Assembly (NCBI RefSeq): GCF_030816715.1
Contig: NZ_JAUSYH010000001.1
Span: 2,232,001-2,296,000, forward strand
Origin: Streptomyces achromogenes
GTDB lineage: Bacteria > Actinomycetota > Actinomycetes > Streptomycetales > Streptomycetaceae
Length of the DNA stretch: 64,000 bases
Direction: 5' to 3'
Positions within the stretch are counted from its first letter, which is position 1. Each line of letters starts with the position of its first letter. The notes below the pieces were generated by a model that worked only from the letters and a program-made list of their open reading frames with translations, ran no database searches and had not been told where the DNA came from. The position numbers were made by a program, and so were the translations under genes. This document shows positions 15,637 to 22,876 of this stretch, one piece after another.

Positions 15637-15648
15637 AATGTCCACATT
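15637..15648. promoter_or_regulatory. Operator candidate AATGT-CC-ACATT before KDGDH
   Basis: Perfect 5-base arms around CC in the divergent space between KDGDH and uronate dehydrogenase. Size and position suit an IclR- or GntR-type regulator of uronic-acid genes; which protein binds cannot be read. Confidence 0.4.
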
Positions 15649-15739
15649 TCTGAACGCGGTCAGCCTATGAAGGCCTTTCCCGCCAGGTCAAGCCCGGCGC
15701 TCCCGCACGAAAGGCGGAACGGCCTGGCCCGCGGCACAC

Positions 15740-15769
15740 TTGACGCGAGGCACGAGAGATCCTTAGCGT
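15740..15769 (+). promoter_or_regulatory. Promoter of uronate dehydrogenase
   Basis: -35 TTGACG at 15740-15745, an 18-base spacer and -10 TAGCGT at 15764-15769. Expected start of transcription is near the CATGCATG palindrome at 15773-15780, itself a possible operator. The leader is about 50 bases. Confidence 0.5.
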
Positions 15770-15827
15770 GTCCATGCATGTGAATACCGTCCACACACGC
15801 GGCCGTAGACGCCAAGGAGACCCGAGG

Positions 15828-16637
15828 ATGCCCGCTCCCCGCACCGTCCTGCTCACCGGCGCCGCCGGCGGCCTCGGCACCCTGATGCGGGACCTGCTGC
15901 CCGCCTACGGCTACCGTCTGCGCCTGCTCGACCTGCGCCCGGTCGACGGCGAGCCCGACTCGATCATCGCCGACCTGGCCGACAGGGACGCGGTCCGCGA
16001 GGCCGTCCGGGGCGTCGACGCGATCATCCACCTCGCGGGCATCTCCCTGGAAGCCCCCTTCGAGAAGATCCTCAAGGCGAACATCGAGGGCACGTACCAC
16101 CTGTACGAGGCCGCCCGCGAGGAAGGCGTGCAGCGGATCGTCTTCGCCTCCTCCAACCACGCGGTCGGCTTCACCCCGCGCCCGCAGGGCGACGACCCCC
16201 TGATCCCCGTGGACACCCCGCACCGCCCGGACACCTTCTACGGCCTGTCCAAGTGCTTCGGCGAGGACCTCGCCCAGCTGTACTGGGACAAGCACGGTCT
16301 GGAGAGCGTGTCGGTTCGCATCGGCTCCTGCTTCGCCGAACCGACGAGCGTGCGCATGCTGTCGGTGTGGATGAGCCCGGCCGACGGCGCCCGCCTCTTC
16401 CACGCGGCCCTCACCGCCGAGAACGTCGGCCACACCGTCGTCCACGGATCCTCGGCCAACACCCGGCTGTGGTGGGACCTCTCCACCGCGCGGGCGCTCG
16501 GCTACGCACCGCAGGACGACTCCGAGCCGTACGCCGAGAAGCTGATCGCCGAACAGGGCGAGCTGGACCCGGAGAACATCGCCCACGCCCACCTCGGCGG
16601 CCACTTCGTCAGCGACCCGCCGATCTGGCCGTACTGA
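15828..16637 (+). CDS. udh: Uronate dehydrogenase
   Basis: 269 residues, an extended short-chain dehydrogenase. NAD-binding GAAGGLG is at 11-17; the catalytic set is Ser108/109 (FASSNH), Tyr138 and Lys142 (YGLSK). The run DTFYGLSKCFGEDLA and RIGSCFAEP closely resembles Agrobacterium Udh, which oxidises galacturonate or glucuronate to the aldarolactone with NAD. The ATG is preceded by AAGGAGA at normal spacing; an in-frame ATG 54 bases upstream (MHVNTVH) has none. Together with KDGDH it forms the oxidative route for pectin-derived galacturonate. The lactonase/aldarate-dehydratase steps are not seen here unless one of the neighbouring unknowns supplies them. Confidence 0.88.
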   Translation: MPAPRTVLLTGAAGGLGTLMRDLLPAYGYRLRLLDLRPVDGEPDSIIADLADRDAVREAVRGVDAIIHLAGISLEAPFEKILKANIEGTYHLYEAAREEGVQRIVFASSNHAVGFTPRPQGDDPLIPVDTPHRPDTFYGLSKCFGEDLAQLYWDKHGLESVSVRIGSCFAEPTSVRMLSVWMSPADGARLFHAALTAENVGHTVVHGSSANTRLWWDLSTARALGYAPQDDSEPYAEKLIAEQGELDPENIAHAHLGGHFVSDPPIWPY

Positions 16638-16662
16638 CGGCGGGGCCGCAGGGCCGCGGGGC

Positions 16663-16710
16663 CGCGGGGTCGCGGGGTCGCGGGGTCGCGGGGTCGCGGG
16701 GTCGCGGGGT
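16663..16710. repeat. Six tandem copies of CGCGGGGT
   Basis: Perfect 8-base repeats preceded by degenerate copies, lying between uronate dehydrogenase and the TerD-type gene. Typical of replication slippage in GC-rich intergenic DNA; no function visible. Confidence 0.85.
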
Positions 16711-16795
16711 GGACGTTCCGGCGGCGTCGCGGGGCGCCCGCGGGAGGAGTGCTCAGGTAAGGGAACGGCAAAGTGGGCTCGGTCGTTCACCGGGT

Positions 16796-18001
16796 ATGAC
16801 AGCTATGACCCCCGGCTCGAACATCCCTCTCCCCACCGCGCGCGTGACGGTGGACGTCGCCGCCCCGGTGCGGCTCGACGTTTCGGGCCTGCTGCTCACC
16901 GCCGACGGCAAGGTGCGCTCCGACGACGACTTCATCTTCTACAACCAGCCCGCCGGCCCGGGGGTGACCTACCGCTCGGGCGGCGGCACGTCCCCCGACG
17001 CCATCGTGGTCGACACCGCCGCCGTCCCGCCGGGCATCGAGAAGATCGTGGTCACCGCGAGCCCGGACGCCGCGGGGCAGACGTTCCAGGGCATCGAACC
17101 GACCGCCACCATCCGCAGCGGGGACGACGGCGGTGTCCTGGCCACCTTCACTCCCCCGCGGCTCGGCACGGAGACGGCGCTGGTGGTCGTCGAGATCTAC
17201 CTGCGCAACGGCGCCTGGAAGGCCCGCGCGGTCGGTCAGGGATACGCCGACGGCCTGGCCGGGATCGCGACCGACTTCGGCGTGACGGTGGAGGAACCGG
17301 CGGCCCCGGCAGCCGCGCAGGCGCCGCCGACGCCCGCCATGACGCCCGCCGCCCCCACAGCCCCCGCGGCTCCCGCCGCCCCGCCGATGCCCCAGGCCCC
17401 GCCCCCGCCCGCGCCCGGCACCGGGAAGATCAACCTGGACAAGGGGCGCGTCAGCCTCCAGAAGAACCAGACGGTGTCCCTCGTCAAGGGCGGCCGCCCG
17501 CTGCTCTCGCAGGTCAAGATGGGCCTCGGCTGGGAGCCCGCGTTCCGCGGCAAGGACATCGATTTGGACGCCTCGGTCATCGCCTACGGCCCGCAGCGCA
17601 ACCACATCGACAGCTGCTACTTCGGCAAGCTCTCCATCGTCAACGGAGCGATCAAGCACTCCGGCGACAACCTCACCGGCGAGGGCGGCGGTGACGACGA
17701 GGTGATCGTCGTCGACCTCGGCCGGCTGCCCCAGGAGGTCAGCGGGCTGGTGTTCACGGTGAACTCGTTCTCCGGGCAGAAGTTCACCGAGGTCGCCAAG
17801 GCCTACTGCCGTCTGCTGGACGCCTCCAGCGGCGAGGAGCTCGTCCGCTTCGACCTCACCGGCGCCGAGGCACAGACCGGCGTGCTGATGGCCAAGCTGA
17901 TCCGGCAGTACTCCGGCGAGTGGGAGATGACGGCGATCGGCACCTTCGTGAAGGCGCGGACCGTGCGCAACATGGTCAAGCCGGGCGCCGAGTCCCTCTG
18001 A
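16796..18001 (+). CDS. Double TerD-domain protein (tellurium-resistance/stress family)
   Basis: 401 residues. Two TerD-like calcium-binding beta-sandwiches flank a Pro/Ala linker: domain 1 at about 1-165 (DDDFIFYNQP is the diagnostic Asp-rich loop), the linker at about 166-210, and domain 2 at about 212-395 (GWEPAFRGKDIDLDAS and GDDEVIVVDL). The pattern resembles TerA/TerD-like proteins abundant in Streptomyces, thought to act in membrane-linked stress and phage or metal responses. No other ter genes are nearby, so it is an orphan. Start is MTAMTPGS; the second ATG nine bases on is equally possible. Confidence 0.88.
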   Translation: MTAMTPGSNIPLPTARVTVDVAAPVRLDVSGLLLTADGKVRSDDDFIFYNQPAGPGVTYRSGGGTSPDAIVVDTAAVPPGIEKIVVTASPDAAGQTFQGIEPTATIRSGDDGGVLATFTPPRLGTETALVVVEIYLRNGAWKARAVGQGYADGLAGIATDFGVTVEEPAAPAAAQAPPTPAMTPAAPTAPAAPAAPPMPQAPPPPAPGTGKINLDKGRVSLQKNQTVSLVKGGRPLLSQVKMGLGWEPAFRGKDIDLDASVIAYGPQRNHIDSCYFGKLSIVNGAIKHSGDNLTGEGGGDDEVIVVDLGRLPQEVSGLVFTVNSFSGQKFTEVAKAYCRLLDASSGEELVRFDLTGAEAQTGVLMAKLIRQYSGEWEMTAIGTFVKARTVRNMVKPGAESL

Positions 18002-18031
18002 TCCGGGTTCGTCGAGCAGTCGTCCGGCGCG

Positions 18032-18057
18032 GGGCGCCCGCCACCACGGGGGCGCCC
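18032..18057. terminator. Bidirectional terminator between convergent TerD and TetR genes
   Basis: GGGCGCCC arms at 18032-18039 and 18050-18057 with a 10-base loop, centred between two converging stops. No U-run, as is common in Streptomyces. Confidence 0.5.
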
Positions 18058-18064
18058 GCCGCCG

Positions 18065-18637
18065 TCACCGCGCGGACCGCAGCCCCTCCGTCAGCAGCGA
18101 CACATACCGGCGGACGGCGCTCCCGTCACCGTTCGCCAGCTCCGACGCCGTGGCCACCCCGTGGGCGAGCCGCAGCACGTCGAGCGGGGCGACGTCCGCC
18201 CGCAGTGTCCCCTCCCGCTGGGCCGCCTCCACCAGCCGGGCCGCCGCCTCCTTCATGCCGGTGCCGCAGGCGGTGACCGCGACCGCGCCGCCGTCCGTCA
18301 CGGCGGACCCCAGCAGCGACTTCATCCCGCGCACCTCGAGGGTCCCGACACACAGTTCGTTGAGCCACTCCACCAGCGCCTCGCCCGCCGGAAGCCGGGC
18401 GGCCAGCTCGTCCGCCCGGGCCGCGAGCGCCTCCATACGGTCGAGGTAGGCGGCCTCCAGCAGCGCCTGCCGGGTCGGGAAATGCCGGTACAGCGTGCCG
18501 GACCCGACGCCCGCCCGCCTGGCGATGTCGTCGAGGGAGGCGCCCTCACCATGCTCGGCGAAGGCTTCCGCCGCCACCTTCAGCAGGCGCTCGTAGTTGC
18601 GGCGGGCGTCCGCACGCATGGGCCTGACCTGCGGCAT
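18065..18637 (-). CDS. TetR family regulator
   Basis: 190 residues from the ATG giving MPQVRPMR, which has GAGGAGT seven bases upstream; the ATG two codons earlier overlaps that ribosome site too closely. The helix-turn-helix is at about 25-55 (SLDDIARRAGVGSGTLYRHF). The C-terminal domain belongs to the SCO-type TetR_C group and gives no ligand clue. The neighbours are a convergent TerD gene and ACC deaminase 78 bases upstream in the same direction, with no obvious target in common. Confidence 0.88.
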   Translation of the reverse strand: MPQVRPMRADARRNYERLLKVAAEAFAEHGEGASLDDIARRAGVGSGTLYRHFPTRQALLEAAYLDRMEALAARADELAARLPAGEALVEWLNELCVGTLEVRGMKSLLGSAVTDGGAVAVTACGTGMKEAAARLVEAAQREGTLRADVAPLDVLRLAHGVATASELANGDGSAVRRYVSLLTEGLRSAR

Positions 18638-18715
18638 CCACATACTCCTCGCGCACCGGGGACTCCCTTCGCACCTTAACGGGCCGCGTCGGCGCGGGAC
18701 ACCGGCCGCGAGCGG

Positions 18716-19732
18716 TCAGAACAGGGCGCTGTAGGCGTTCAGCGCGGGCTGCCCGCCGAGGTGCGCGTACAGCACGGTCGCGTCGCGGCCGATCTCGCCG
18801 CGGGCCACCAGGTCGACGAGCGCGGCCATCGACTTCCCCTCGTAGACGGGGTCGGTGACCATGCCCTCGGTCCGGGCGGCGAGCCGCATCGCGGCCAGCG
18901 TCGTCTCGTCCGGGACGCCGTACACGCCGGCGTGGTAGCGCTCGTCGAGTTCGACGTCCTCGACGGTCAGCTCGCGCCGGACGCCGATCAGCCCGCCGGT
19001 GCGGTGTGCGATGCGGGCGATCTGCTCCCGGGTCCTGGCGGGCTCGGCCGACGCGTCGATCCCGAGGACGCGCCGGGGCCGGCCGCCCGCCTCCTCCAGC
19101 GCGGCGAACCCGGCGACCATGCCCGCCTGGGTGGACCCGGTCACCGAACACACGATCACGGTGTCGAAGAAGACGCCCAGCTCCCGTTCCTGCCCGGCGA
19201 CCTCGTGAGCCCAGTTCGCGAAGCCCAGTCCGCCGAGCGGATGGTCCGAGGCGCCGGCCGGGACGGCGTACGGCTTGCCCCCCGACTCCTCGACCTCCCG
19301 GAGCGCCTGCTCCCAGCTCTCCTTGAAGCCGATCCCGAACCCGGCCCGCACCAGCCGGACGTCGGCGCCGGCGAGCCGGCTGATCAGGATGTTGCCGACC
19401 TTGTCGTACACCGGGTCCGGCCACTCGACCCAGCTCTCCTGCACCAGCACGCACTTCATCCCGGCCCGGGCGGCACAGGCCGCGACCTGGCGGGTGTGGT
19501 TGGACTGCACGCCGCCGATCGAGACCAGCGTGTCGCACCCCCGTGCGAGGGCGTCGGCGACCAGGTACTCCAGCTTGCGGGTCTTGTTGCCGCCGTACGC
19601 GATCCCGGAGTTGCAGTCCTCGCGCTTGGCCCACAGGGCGGCACCGCCGAGGTGCGCGGTGAGGCGTTCCATCGGGTGGACGGGCGAGGGGCCGAAGAGG
19701 AGGGGAAAACGCTCGTACGACGAGAGGGACAC
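18716..19732 (-). CDS. acdS: 1-aminocyclopropane-1-carboxylate (ACC) deaminase
   Basis: 338 residues, the usual length. It cleaves the ethylene precursor ACC to 2-oxobutyrate and ammonia with PLP. Signatures are KREDCNSG at 36-43, the PLP lysine Lys50 in [31 protein letters not shown] and DPVYEGKSM. The Glu of YEGKS and the Leu of AHLGG are the residues that separate ACC deaminase from D-cysteine desulfhydrase, so the ACC assignment is favoured. The GTG start ([10 protein letters not shown]) has GGAGG four bases upstream; the longer ATG frame does not match the family N-terminus. A GntR gene lies just upstream in the same direction. Suggests life with plants. Confidence 0.92.
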   Translation of the reverse strand: MSLSSYERFPLLFGPSPVHPMERLTAHLGGAALWAKREDCNSGIAYGGNKTRKLEYLVADALARGCDTLVSIGGVQSNHTRQVAACAARAGMKCVLVQESWVEWPDPVYDKVGNILISRLAGADVRLVRAGFGIGFKESWEQALREVEESGGKPYAVPAGASDHPLGGLGFANWAHEVAGQERELGVFFDTVIVCSVTGSTQAGMVAGFAALEEAGGRPRRVLGIDASAEPARTREQIARIAHRTGGLIGVRRELTVEDVELDERYHAGVYGVPDETTLAAMRLAARTEGMVTDPVYEGKSMAALVDLVARGEIGRDATVLYAHLGGQPALNAYSALF

Positions 19733-19814
19733 GGGGCCTCCGGGAGCAGGGGTTCGGTCGGCGCCATCGGTCGGTACCATCGGTCGGTGCCGTCGGGTCG
19801 GCGCGACCGATCGC

Positions 19815-19903
19815 GTGATCAGTCGGTGCGAACGGTCGGCGTGATCAGTCGGTGCGAACGGTCGGCGTGATCAGTCGGTGCGAACGGTCGGCGTGATCAG
19901 TCG
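19815..19903. repeat. 26-base tandem repeats between ACC deaminase and its regulator
   Basis: Three perfect copies start at 19815, 19841 and 19867, and a partial fourth runs into the 3' end of the GntR gene. Each contains GTGATCAGTCGGTGCG. Degenerate CGGTCGGT copies continue on the ACC deaminase side to about 19780. Confidence 0.9.
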
Positions 19904-20670
19904 CGTGATGAGTCGGCGCGGCCCGTCGCACGGCCGGTCGGCCACGTCGGTCGCCGCGATTCGCGTGGTCGGTCGGCGCCGTCCTCGTCGGTGTCGGCGT
20001 CGGTGTCGTCGCAGGGGTCGATTCCGGCGCCGCCCTCGGAGCCGGCGAGGTCCGCGAGGGTGCGCCAGATCTCCGCCGTGACCTCGACCGCCTTGTCCAC
20101 GTCGCCGGCGGCGCACGCCTGGATCAGCCGCCCGTGCAGGCCGGCCGAGCGGCAGGTGCCGCCCTCGCCGAAGCGGCGTCGCTCCAGCCGCCGGATGAGG
20201 GGGGTGTAGCGGGCGACGGTGGCGGCGGCCGCATGGTTGCCGGCGGCGCGCACGAGGACGTCGTGCAGCTCGTCGTCGGCGCGCAGGGCCGCGTCCACGT
20301 CTGAGGCGCGAACGGCCGCGGCGAAGCGTTCGTTGGCGGCGCGCATCCCCTCGACGTCCGCCGCGAACAGCCGGGGCACCGCGATCCGGGTGACCAGCTC
20401 GTGCATGGCGCCCACCACGGCCGCCGCGTCCCGTACGTCGGAGGCGACGACGGGGGTGACCCGGGTGTAGCTCTGCGGCTTGCTCTCCAGCAGCCCCTCG
20501 TCGACCAGCCGCGCGAACGCCTCGCGCACCGGCGCCCGGGACAGTCCGAGCCGCTGCGCGAGGTCGGCGTCGCGCACCACCGCGCCGGGCGCGATGGCCC
20601 CGGCCACGATGGCGTCACGGATCGCCGTGTAGGCGCGGTCCCTGAGCAGAGTGCGTGGCACAGTGTCCAT
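19897..20670 (-). CDS. GntR/FCD regulator, probably of ACC deaminase
   Basis: 257 residues. The winged helix is at about 8-70 (ADLAQRLGLSRAPVREAF) and the FCD domain at about 80-215. The last 30 or so residues (Arg/Asp/Pro-rich) are encoded by the edge of the neighbouring repeat array and look like an acquired tail, since FCD proteins normally end near residue 220. It lies upstream of acdS in the same direction, so acdS control is likely. Its own promoter reads TTGTCG-17-TAACAT with a dyad over the -10, and the start codon lies within about two bases of the predicted transcript start, so it is probably leaderless. Confidence 0.85.
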   Translation of the reverse strand: MDTVPRTLLRDRAYTAIRDAIVAGAIAPGAVVRDADLAQRLGLSRAPVREAFARLVDEGLLESKPQSYTRVTPVVASDVRDAAAVVGAMHELVTRIAVPRLFAADVEGMRAANERFAAAVRASDVDAALRADDELHDVLVRAAGNHAAAATVARYTPLIRRLERRRFGEGGTCRSAGLHGRLIQACAAGDVDKAVEVTAEIWRTLADLAGSEGGAGIDPCDDTDADTDEDGADRPRESRRPTWPTGRATGRADSSRD

Positions 20671-20673
20671 GAA

Positions 20674-20707
20674 CTGAAATGTTAGATGTCAGTCTGTCGG
20701 GCGACAA
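20674..20707 (-). promoter_or_regulatory. Promoter and operator of the GntR regulator gene
   Basis: -35 TTGTCG (20702-20707), 17-base spacer, -10 TAACAT (20679-20684). The near-dyad CTGAAAT-GTTAG-ATGTCAG at 20674-20692 covers the -10, a typical autorepression layout. The ATG at 20670 would give a leaderless or near-leaderless transcript. Confidence 0.5.
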
Positions 20708-20727
20708 GGGCCCGGGGGGAAAGACAC

Positions 20728-20760
20728 GCGGCCCGCGCCTTCGGTGAAGGCGCGGGCCGC
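20728..20760 (-). terminator. Terminator of the TROVE gene
   Basis: Perfect 15-base stem (GCGGCCCGCGCCTTC and its complement) with a GGT loop, starting 14 bases past the stop. Confidence 0.8.
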
Positions 20761-20773
20761 ACGACCGCGGGAC

Positions 20774-22357
20774 TCAGGCCGCCCACGGCCACTTCGTGTC
20801 GTCGGCGGCCTCCAGCAGGGGCACCATCCGGAAGGCCGCGTCCGACAGTCCGCCGAAGGTGTGCCGGTTCGCCGTGCCCGACGGGCCGTGGCCCGCCCGG
20901 TATCCGGCCAGGTTCCAGGTGTAGACCGGCACGTGCGCCGGAACCTGGTCGGTCGGGCCGCCGTGGCGGCTGAAGGCGTACTGCTCGTCGGTGACGAGCA
21001 GCACCCGGTCGTGCCCGCGGTAGTGCCGGCGCACGGCCTCGGTGGTGTCCGTACCCCCGAGGTCACCGAAGCGCTCCAGAATCTTCAACACAGACTCCCC
21101 CTTACGGAACGTGATCTCCTTGCTGGTGCTGCCGAACTCGACGAGGTCCGCGTCGGCCGCCCGCAGGGCGAGGGCCGTGCCGAAGACCGCCGCCGCGTCG
21201 GCCCGGTTGAGCTCCGAACGCTCCGACAGCCGCGAGTAGAACATCGAGCCCGAGCGGTCGACGAGCACCAGCGTGCGGCCGGGCAGCGCGGGCACGTTGG
21301 CCAGCGAGTGGCCGAGCGCCCGCTCCAGCGGGTACGCCCAGCGCAGCGACGGCGCGTGCTGGTACGCGGCGAGGTACCGGAACGGGAACTGCCGCGAACG
21401 CGCGACCTCCGCCGGGTCGCTGATCTTCGCCGCCACCTGGGCGGCGACCTCGTCACAGACTCCCGCCTCGTCGAAGTTGCGCAGGTTGCGGACCAGCGCC
21501 ATGGCCCCCATGGACGGAATGACCGCCTCCCAGGCCGCCTTGTCCATCGGCCCCTGGAGCCAGCCCGCCAGCGCCTCCCACGTCATGCCCGCCTCAGCCA
21601 GACGCTGCGCGCCGCCCGCCCCCGTGACGACCTTGCGCCGCTTGGCGGGACGCAGTTCCATCAGGTCGCGGTGCGCCGCCAGGAGCGGCAGCGACCCCGG
21701 CACCACGGCCGTGTCCGGGTGGTGCCGGCGGTCGAGGGCGTACTGGAACAGGTCGCCCTGCCACGGCTTGGCCGGATCCGGCGCGGCGTGCACCAGGTTC
21801 AGGATGTCGCCGAAGCGGTAGCCCTTGGACGCGGTGTCGTACTTCAGCAGCGACTTGGCGTGGTAGAGCCGTCGTACGGCGTCGGCGACCCCGCGCTTGA
21901 CGGGCTTGGGGATGTTCCGGCCGTACGTCGCCGTCCAGTACCCGAGCAGTTCGCCGGGTTCGTCCGGCCGCCGCAGGACGGAGTCCACGACCTGCCGGTT
22001 CGAGGGACCGCCGGTGGCGCCCGCCGCGAGCCGCGCGTGGACGTACTCGGCGGCGCCGACGATGGCGGCGGTGCGGAGGTTGCCCTCGCCGCGCAGCCAG
22101 CCGAGCAGGCCGGCCGTCCAGTCCGGGTCGCTGACGGCGAGCTCGCGCACCAGCTTCGCGAAGCGGTCGTCGCGGGCCGCGCCGTCCTCGTAGAAGGTCT
22201 GCTGGGAGACGAAGTTGGCCAGCGCCAGCAGGAAGAGCTCGGAGCGGGCGTCCCGCTCGTGGCCGCGGCCGCCCTGGTGGGTGCGCAGCACCCGGCCCGT
22301 GGTGGTCACGGGCGAGGTGGGCTGCGCCTTACGGGCACGGACATTGAAACGCGCCAT
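20774..22357 (-). CDS. rsr: TROVE-domain RNA-binding protein (Ro60 orthologue, Rsr)
   Basis: 527 residues. The HEAT-like TROVE ring spans about 10-350, beginning with the family N-terminus MARFNVR and containing ELFLLALANFVSQQTFYEDG. A von Willebrand A domain follows with an intact MIDAS, DRSGSM at 367-372, and the later TDTTEAV and VTDEQYA segments. Ro60 proteins bind misfolded small RNAs and Y RNAs, and in bacteria can hand RNA to polynucleotide phosphorylase. Directly upstream on the same strand lie two Y-RNA-like units, which is the classical bacterial rsr-Y RNA arrangement and strongly supports the call. A strong hairpin terminator follows the stop. Confidence 0.93.
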   Translation of the reverse strand: MARFNVRARKAQPTSPVTTTGRVLRTHQGGRGHERDARSELFLLALANFVSQQTFYEDGAARDDRFAKLVRELAVSDPDWTAGLLGWLRGEGNLRTAAIVGAAEYVHARLAAGATGGPSNRQVVDSVLRRPDEPGELLGYWTATYGRNIPKPVKRGVADAVRRLYHAKSLLKYDTASKGYRFGDILNLVHAAPDPAKPWQGDLFQYALDRRHHPDTAVVPGSLPLLAAHRDLMELRPAKRRKVVTGAGGAQRLAEAGMTWEALAGWLQGPMDKAAWEAVIPSMGAMALVRNLRNFDEAGVCDEVAAQVAAKISDPAEVARSRQFPFRYLAAYQHAPSLRWAYPLERALGHSLANVPALPGRTLVLVDRSGSMFYSRLSERSELNRADAAAVFGTALALRAADADLVEFGSTSKEITFRKGESVLKILERFGDLGGTDTTEAVRRHYRGHDRVLLVTDEQYAFSRHGGPTDQVPAHVPVYTWNLAGYRAGHGPSGTANRHTFGGLSDAAFRMVPLLEAADDTKWPWAA

Positions 22358-22436
22358 GGTGAATTCCCCCGAATTCGATATTCATCGCGTCCGCCGGTCG
22401 GCGGCTCGCTTTTCGGGGAGCGCGCAGCAAAGGGAA

Positions 22437-22576
22437 GGTGCCCGAGTTCAGGGGTCGGCGACGGACTTAGCCAGATGCTCTACCGACTGAGCTACACCGA
22501 CCCGAAGTCGGTGACGGGACTCGAACCCGCGACCGTCCGATCCAATGAAGTAACCGTTGCCTGCGCACCGGGCACC
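22437..22576 (-). ncRNA. YrlA-type Y RNA with a circularly permuted tRNA-like module (proximal unit)
   Basis: Read on the minus strand, a T-arm (stem GCGGG/CCCGU, loop UUCGAGU) comes first, then a 7-bp acceptor-like stem CACCGAC/GUCGGUG closed by UUCGG, then UA and a D-arm (GCUC/GAGC, loop AGUCGGUA with GG and A21). This is tRNA order permuted, with a capped acceptor end and no CCA, so it is not a working tRNA. The outer ends pair (GGUGCCCG with CGGGCACC, then CAGG with CCUG across an internal loop), which would form the Ro-binding stem. Length about 140 nt. It lies 79 bases upstream of the TROVE gene. Confidence 0.82.
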
Positions 22577-22579
22577 CAC

Positions 22580-22664
22580 CTCATGCTGCGCCTCCCGAGA
22601 TCAGTTCGACGGCGGCATCGGTTTCTGTTGGAGAGAAGTAGCCGCAGCCCGCGCACCGGGAGGT
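22580..22664 (-). ncRNA. Possible third Y-RNA-like unit lacking a tRNA-like module
   Basis: Contains the middle copy (22635-22658) of the motif GGTGCG-N2-GGC-N3-GG-N-TACTTC that opens the two neighbouring units. Its ends pair (CACCUC with GAGGUG) and an inner stem GCGGC/GCCGC can form, but no T- or D-arm is present. It may be a degenerate copy or a spacer hairpin. Confidence 0.4.
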
Positions 22665-22812
22665 GCTGTGAAGTTGTGGTGTCCAGAGATCGAGGCCGGC
22701 GGAACCGACAAGGTGCTCTGCCCCTGAGCTACACCGGCGTGTGGTGCCGGCGGCGGGATTCGAACCCGCGGCCTCCCCATTAAGAGTGGAAGTAGGTCCT
22801 GCCTTCGCACCT
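22661..22812 (-). ncRNA. YrlA-type Y RNA with a circularly permuted tRNA-like module (distal unit)
   Basis: Same permuted layout as the proximal unit on the minus strand: T-arm GCGGG/CCCGC with loop UUCGAAU, acceptor-like stem CGCCGGC/GCCGGUG capped by a 7-base loop, UA, D-arm GCUC/GAGC. An extra stem GAGGCC/GGCCUC corresponds to the anticodon position. The ends pair as AGGUGC...GAAG with CUUC-ACA-GCACCU, leaving a three-base bulge as in Ro-binding helices. Two independent copies with compensatory sequence differences make the structure credible. Confidence 0.8.
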
Positions 22813-22876
22813 GGACGTGCATCACTTTAGGAGGACGGCCGCGGATCGGGCGAGCGAATTAAATGCCGTTCGTCGT

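Noticed and set aside
16663..16710. Regulatory array before the TerD gene
   Set aside because: Simple octamer slippage in GC-rich DNA with no dyad or promoter relation that I can see.
22468..22535. tRNA gene next to the TROVE gene
   Set aside because: T- and D-arms are in the wrong order for a tRNA on either strand, the acceptor stem is closed by a loop, and no anticodon loop or CCA end is present. Better read as a Y RNA module.
22708..22772. Second tRNA gene
   Set aside because: Same permuted order and capped acceptor stem as the other module.
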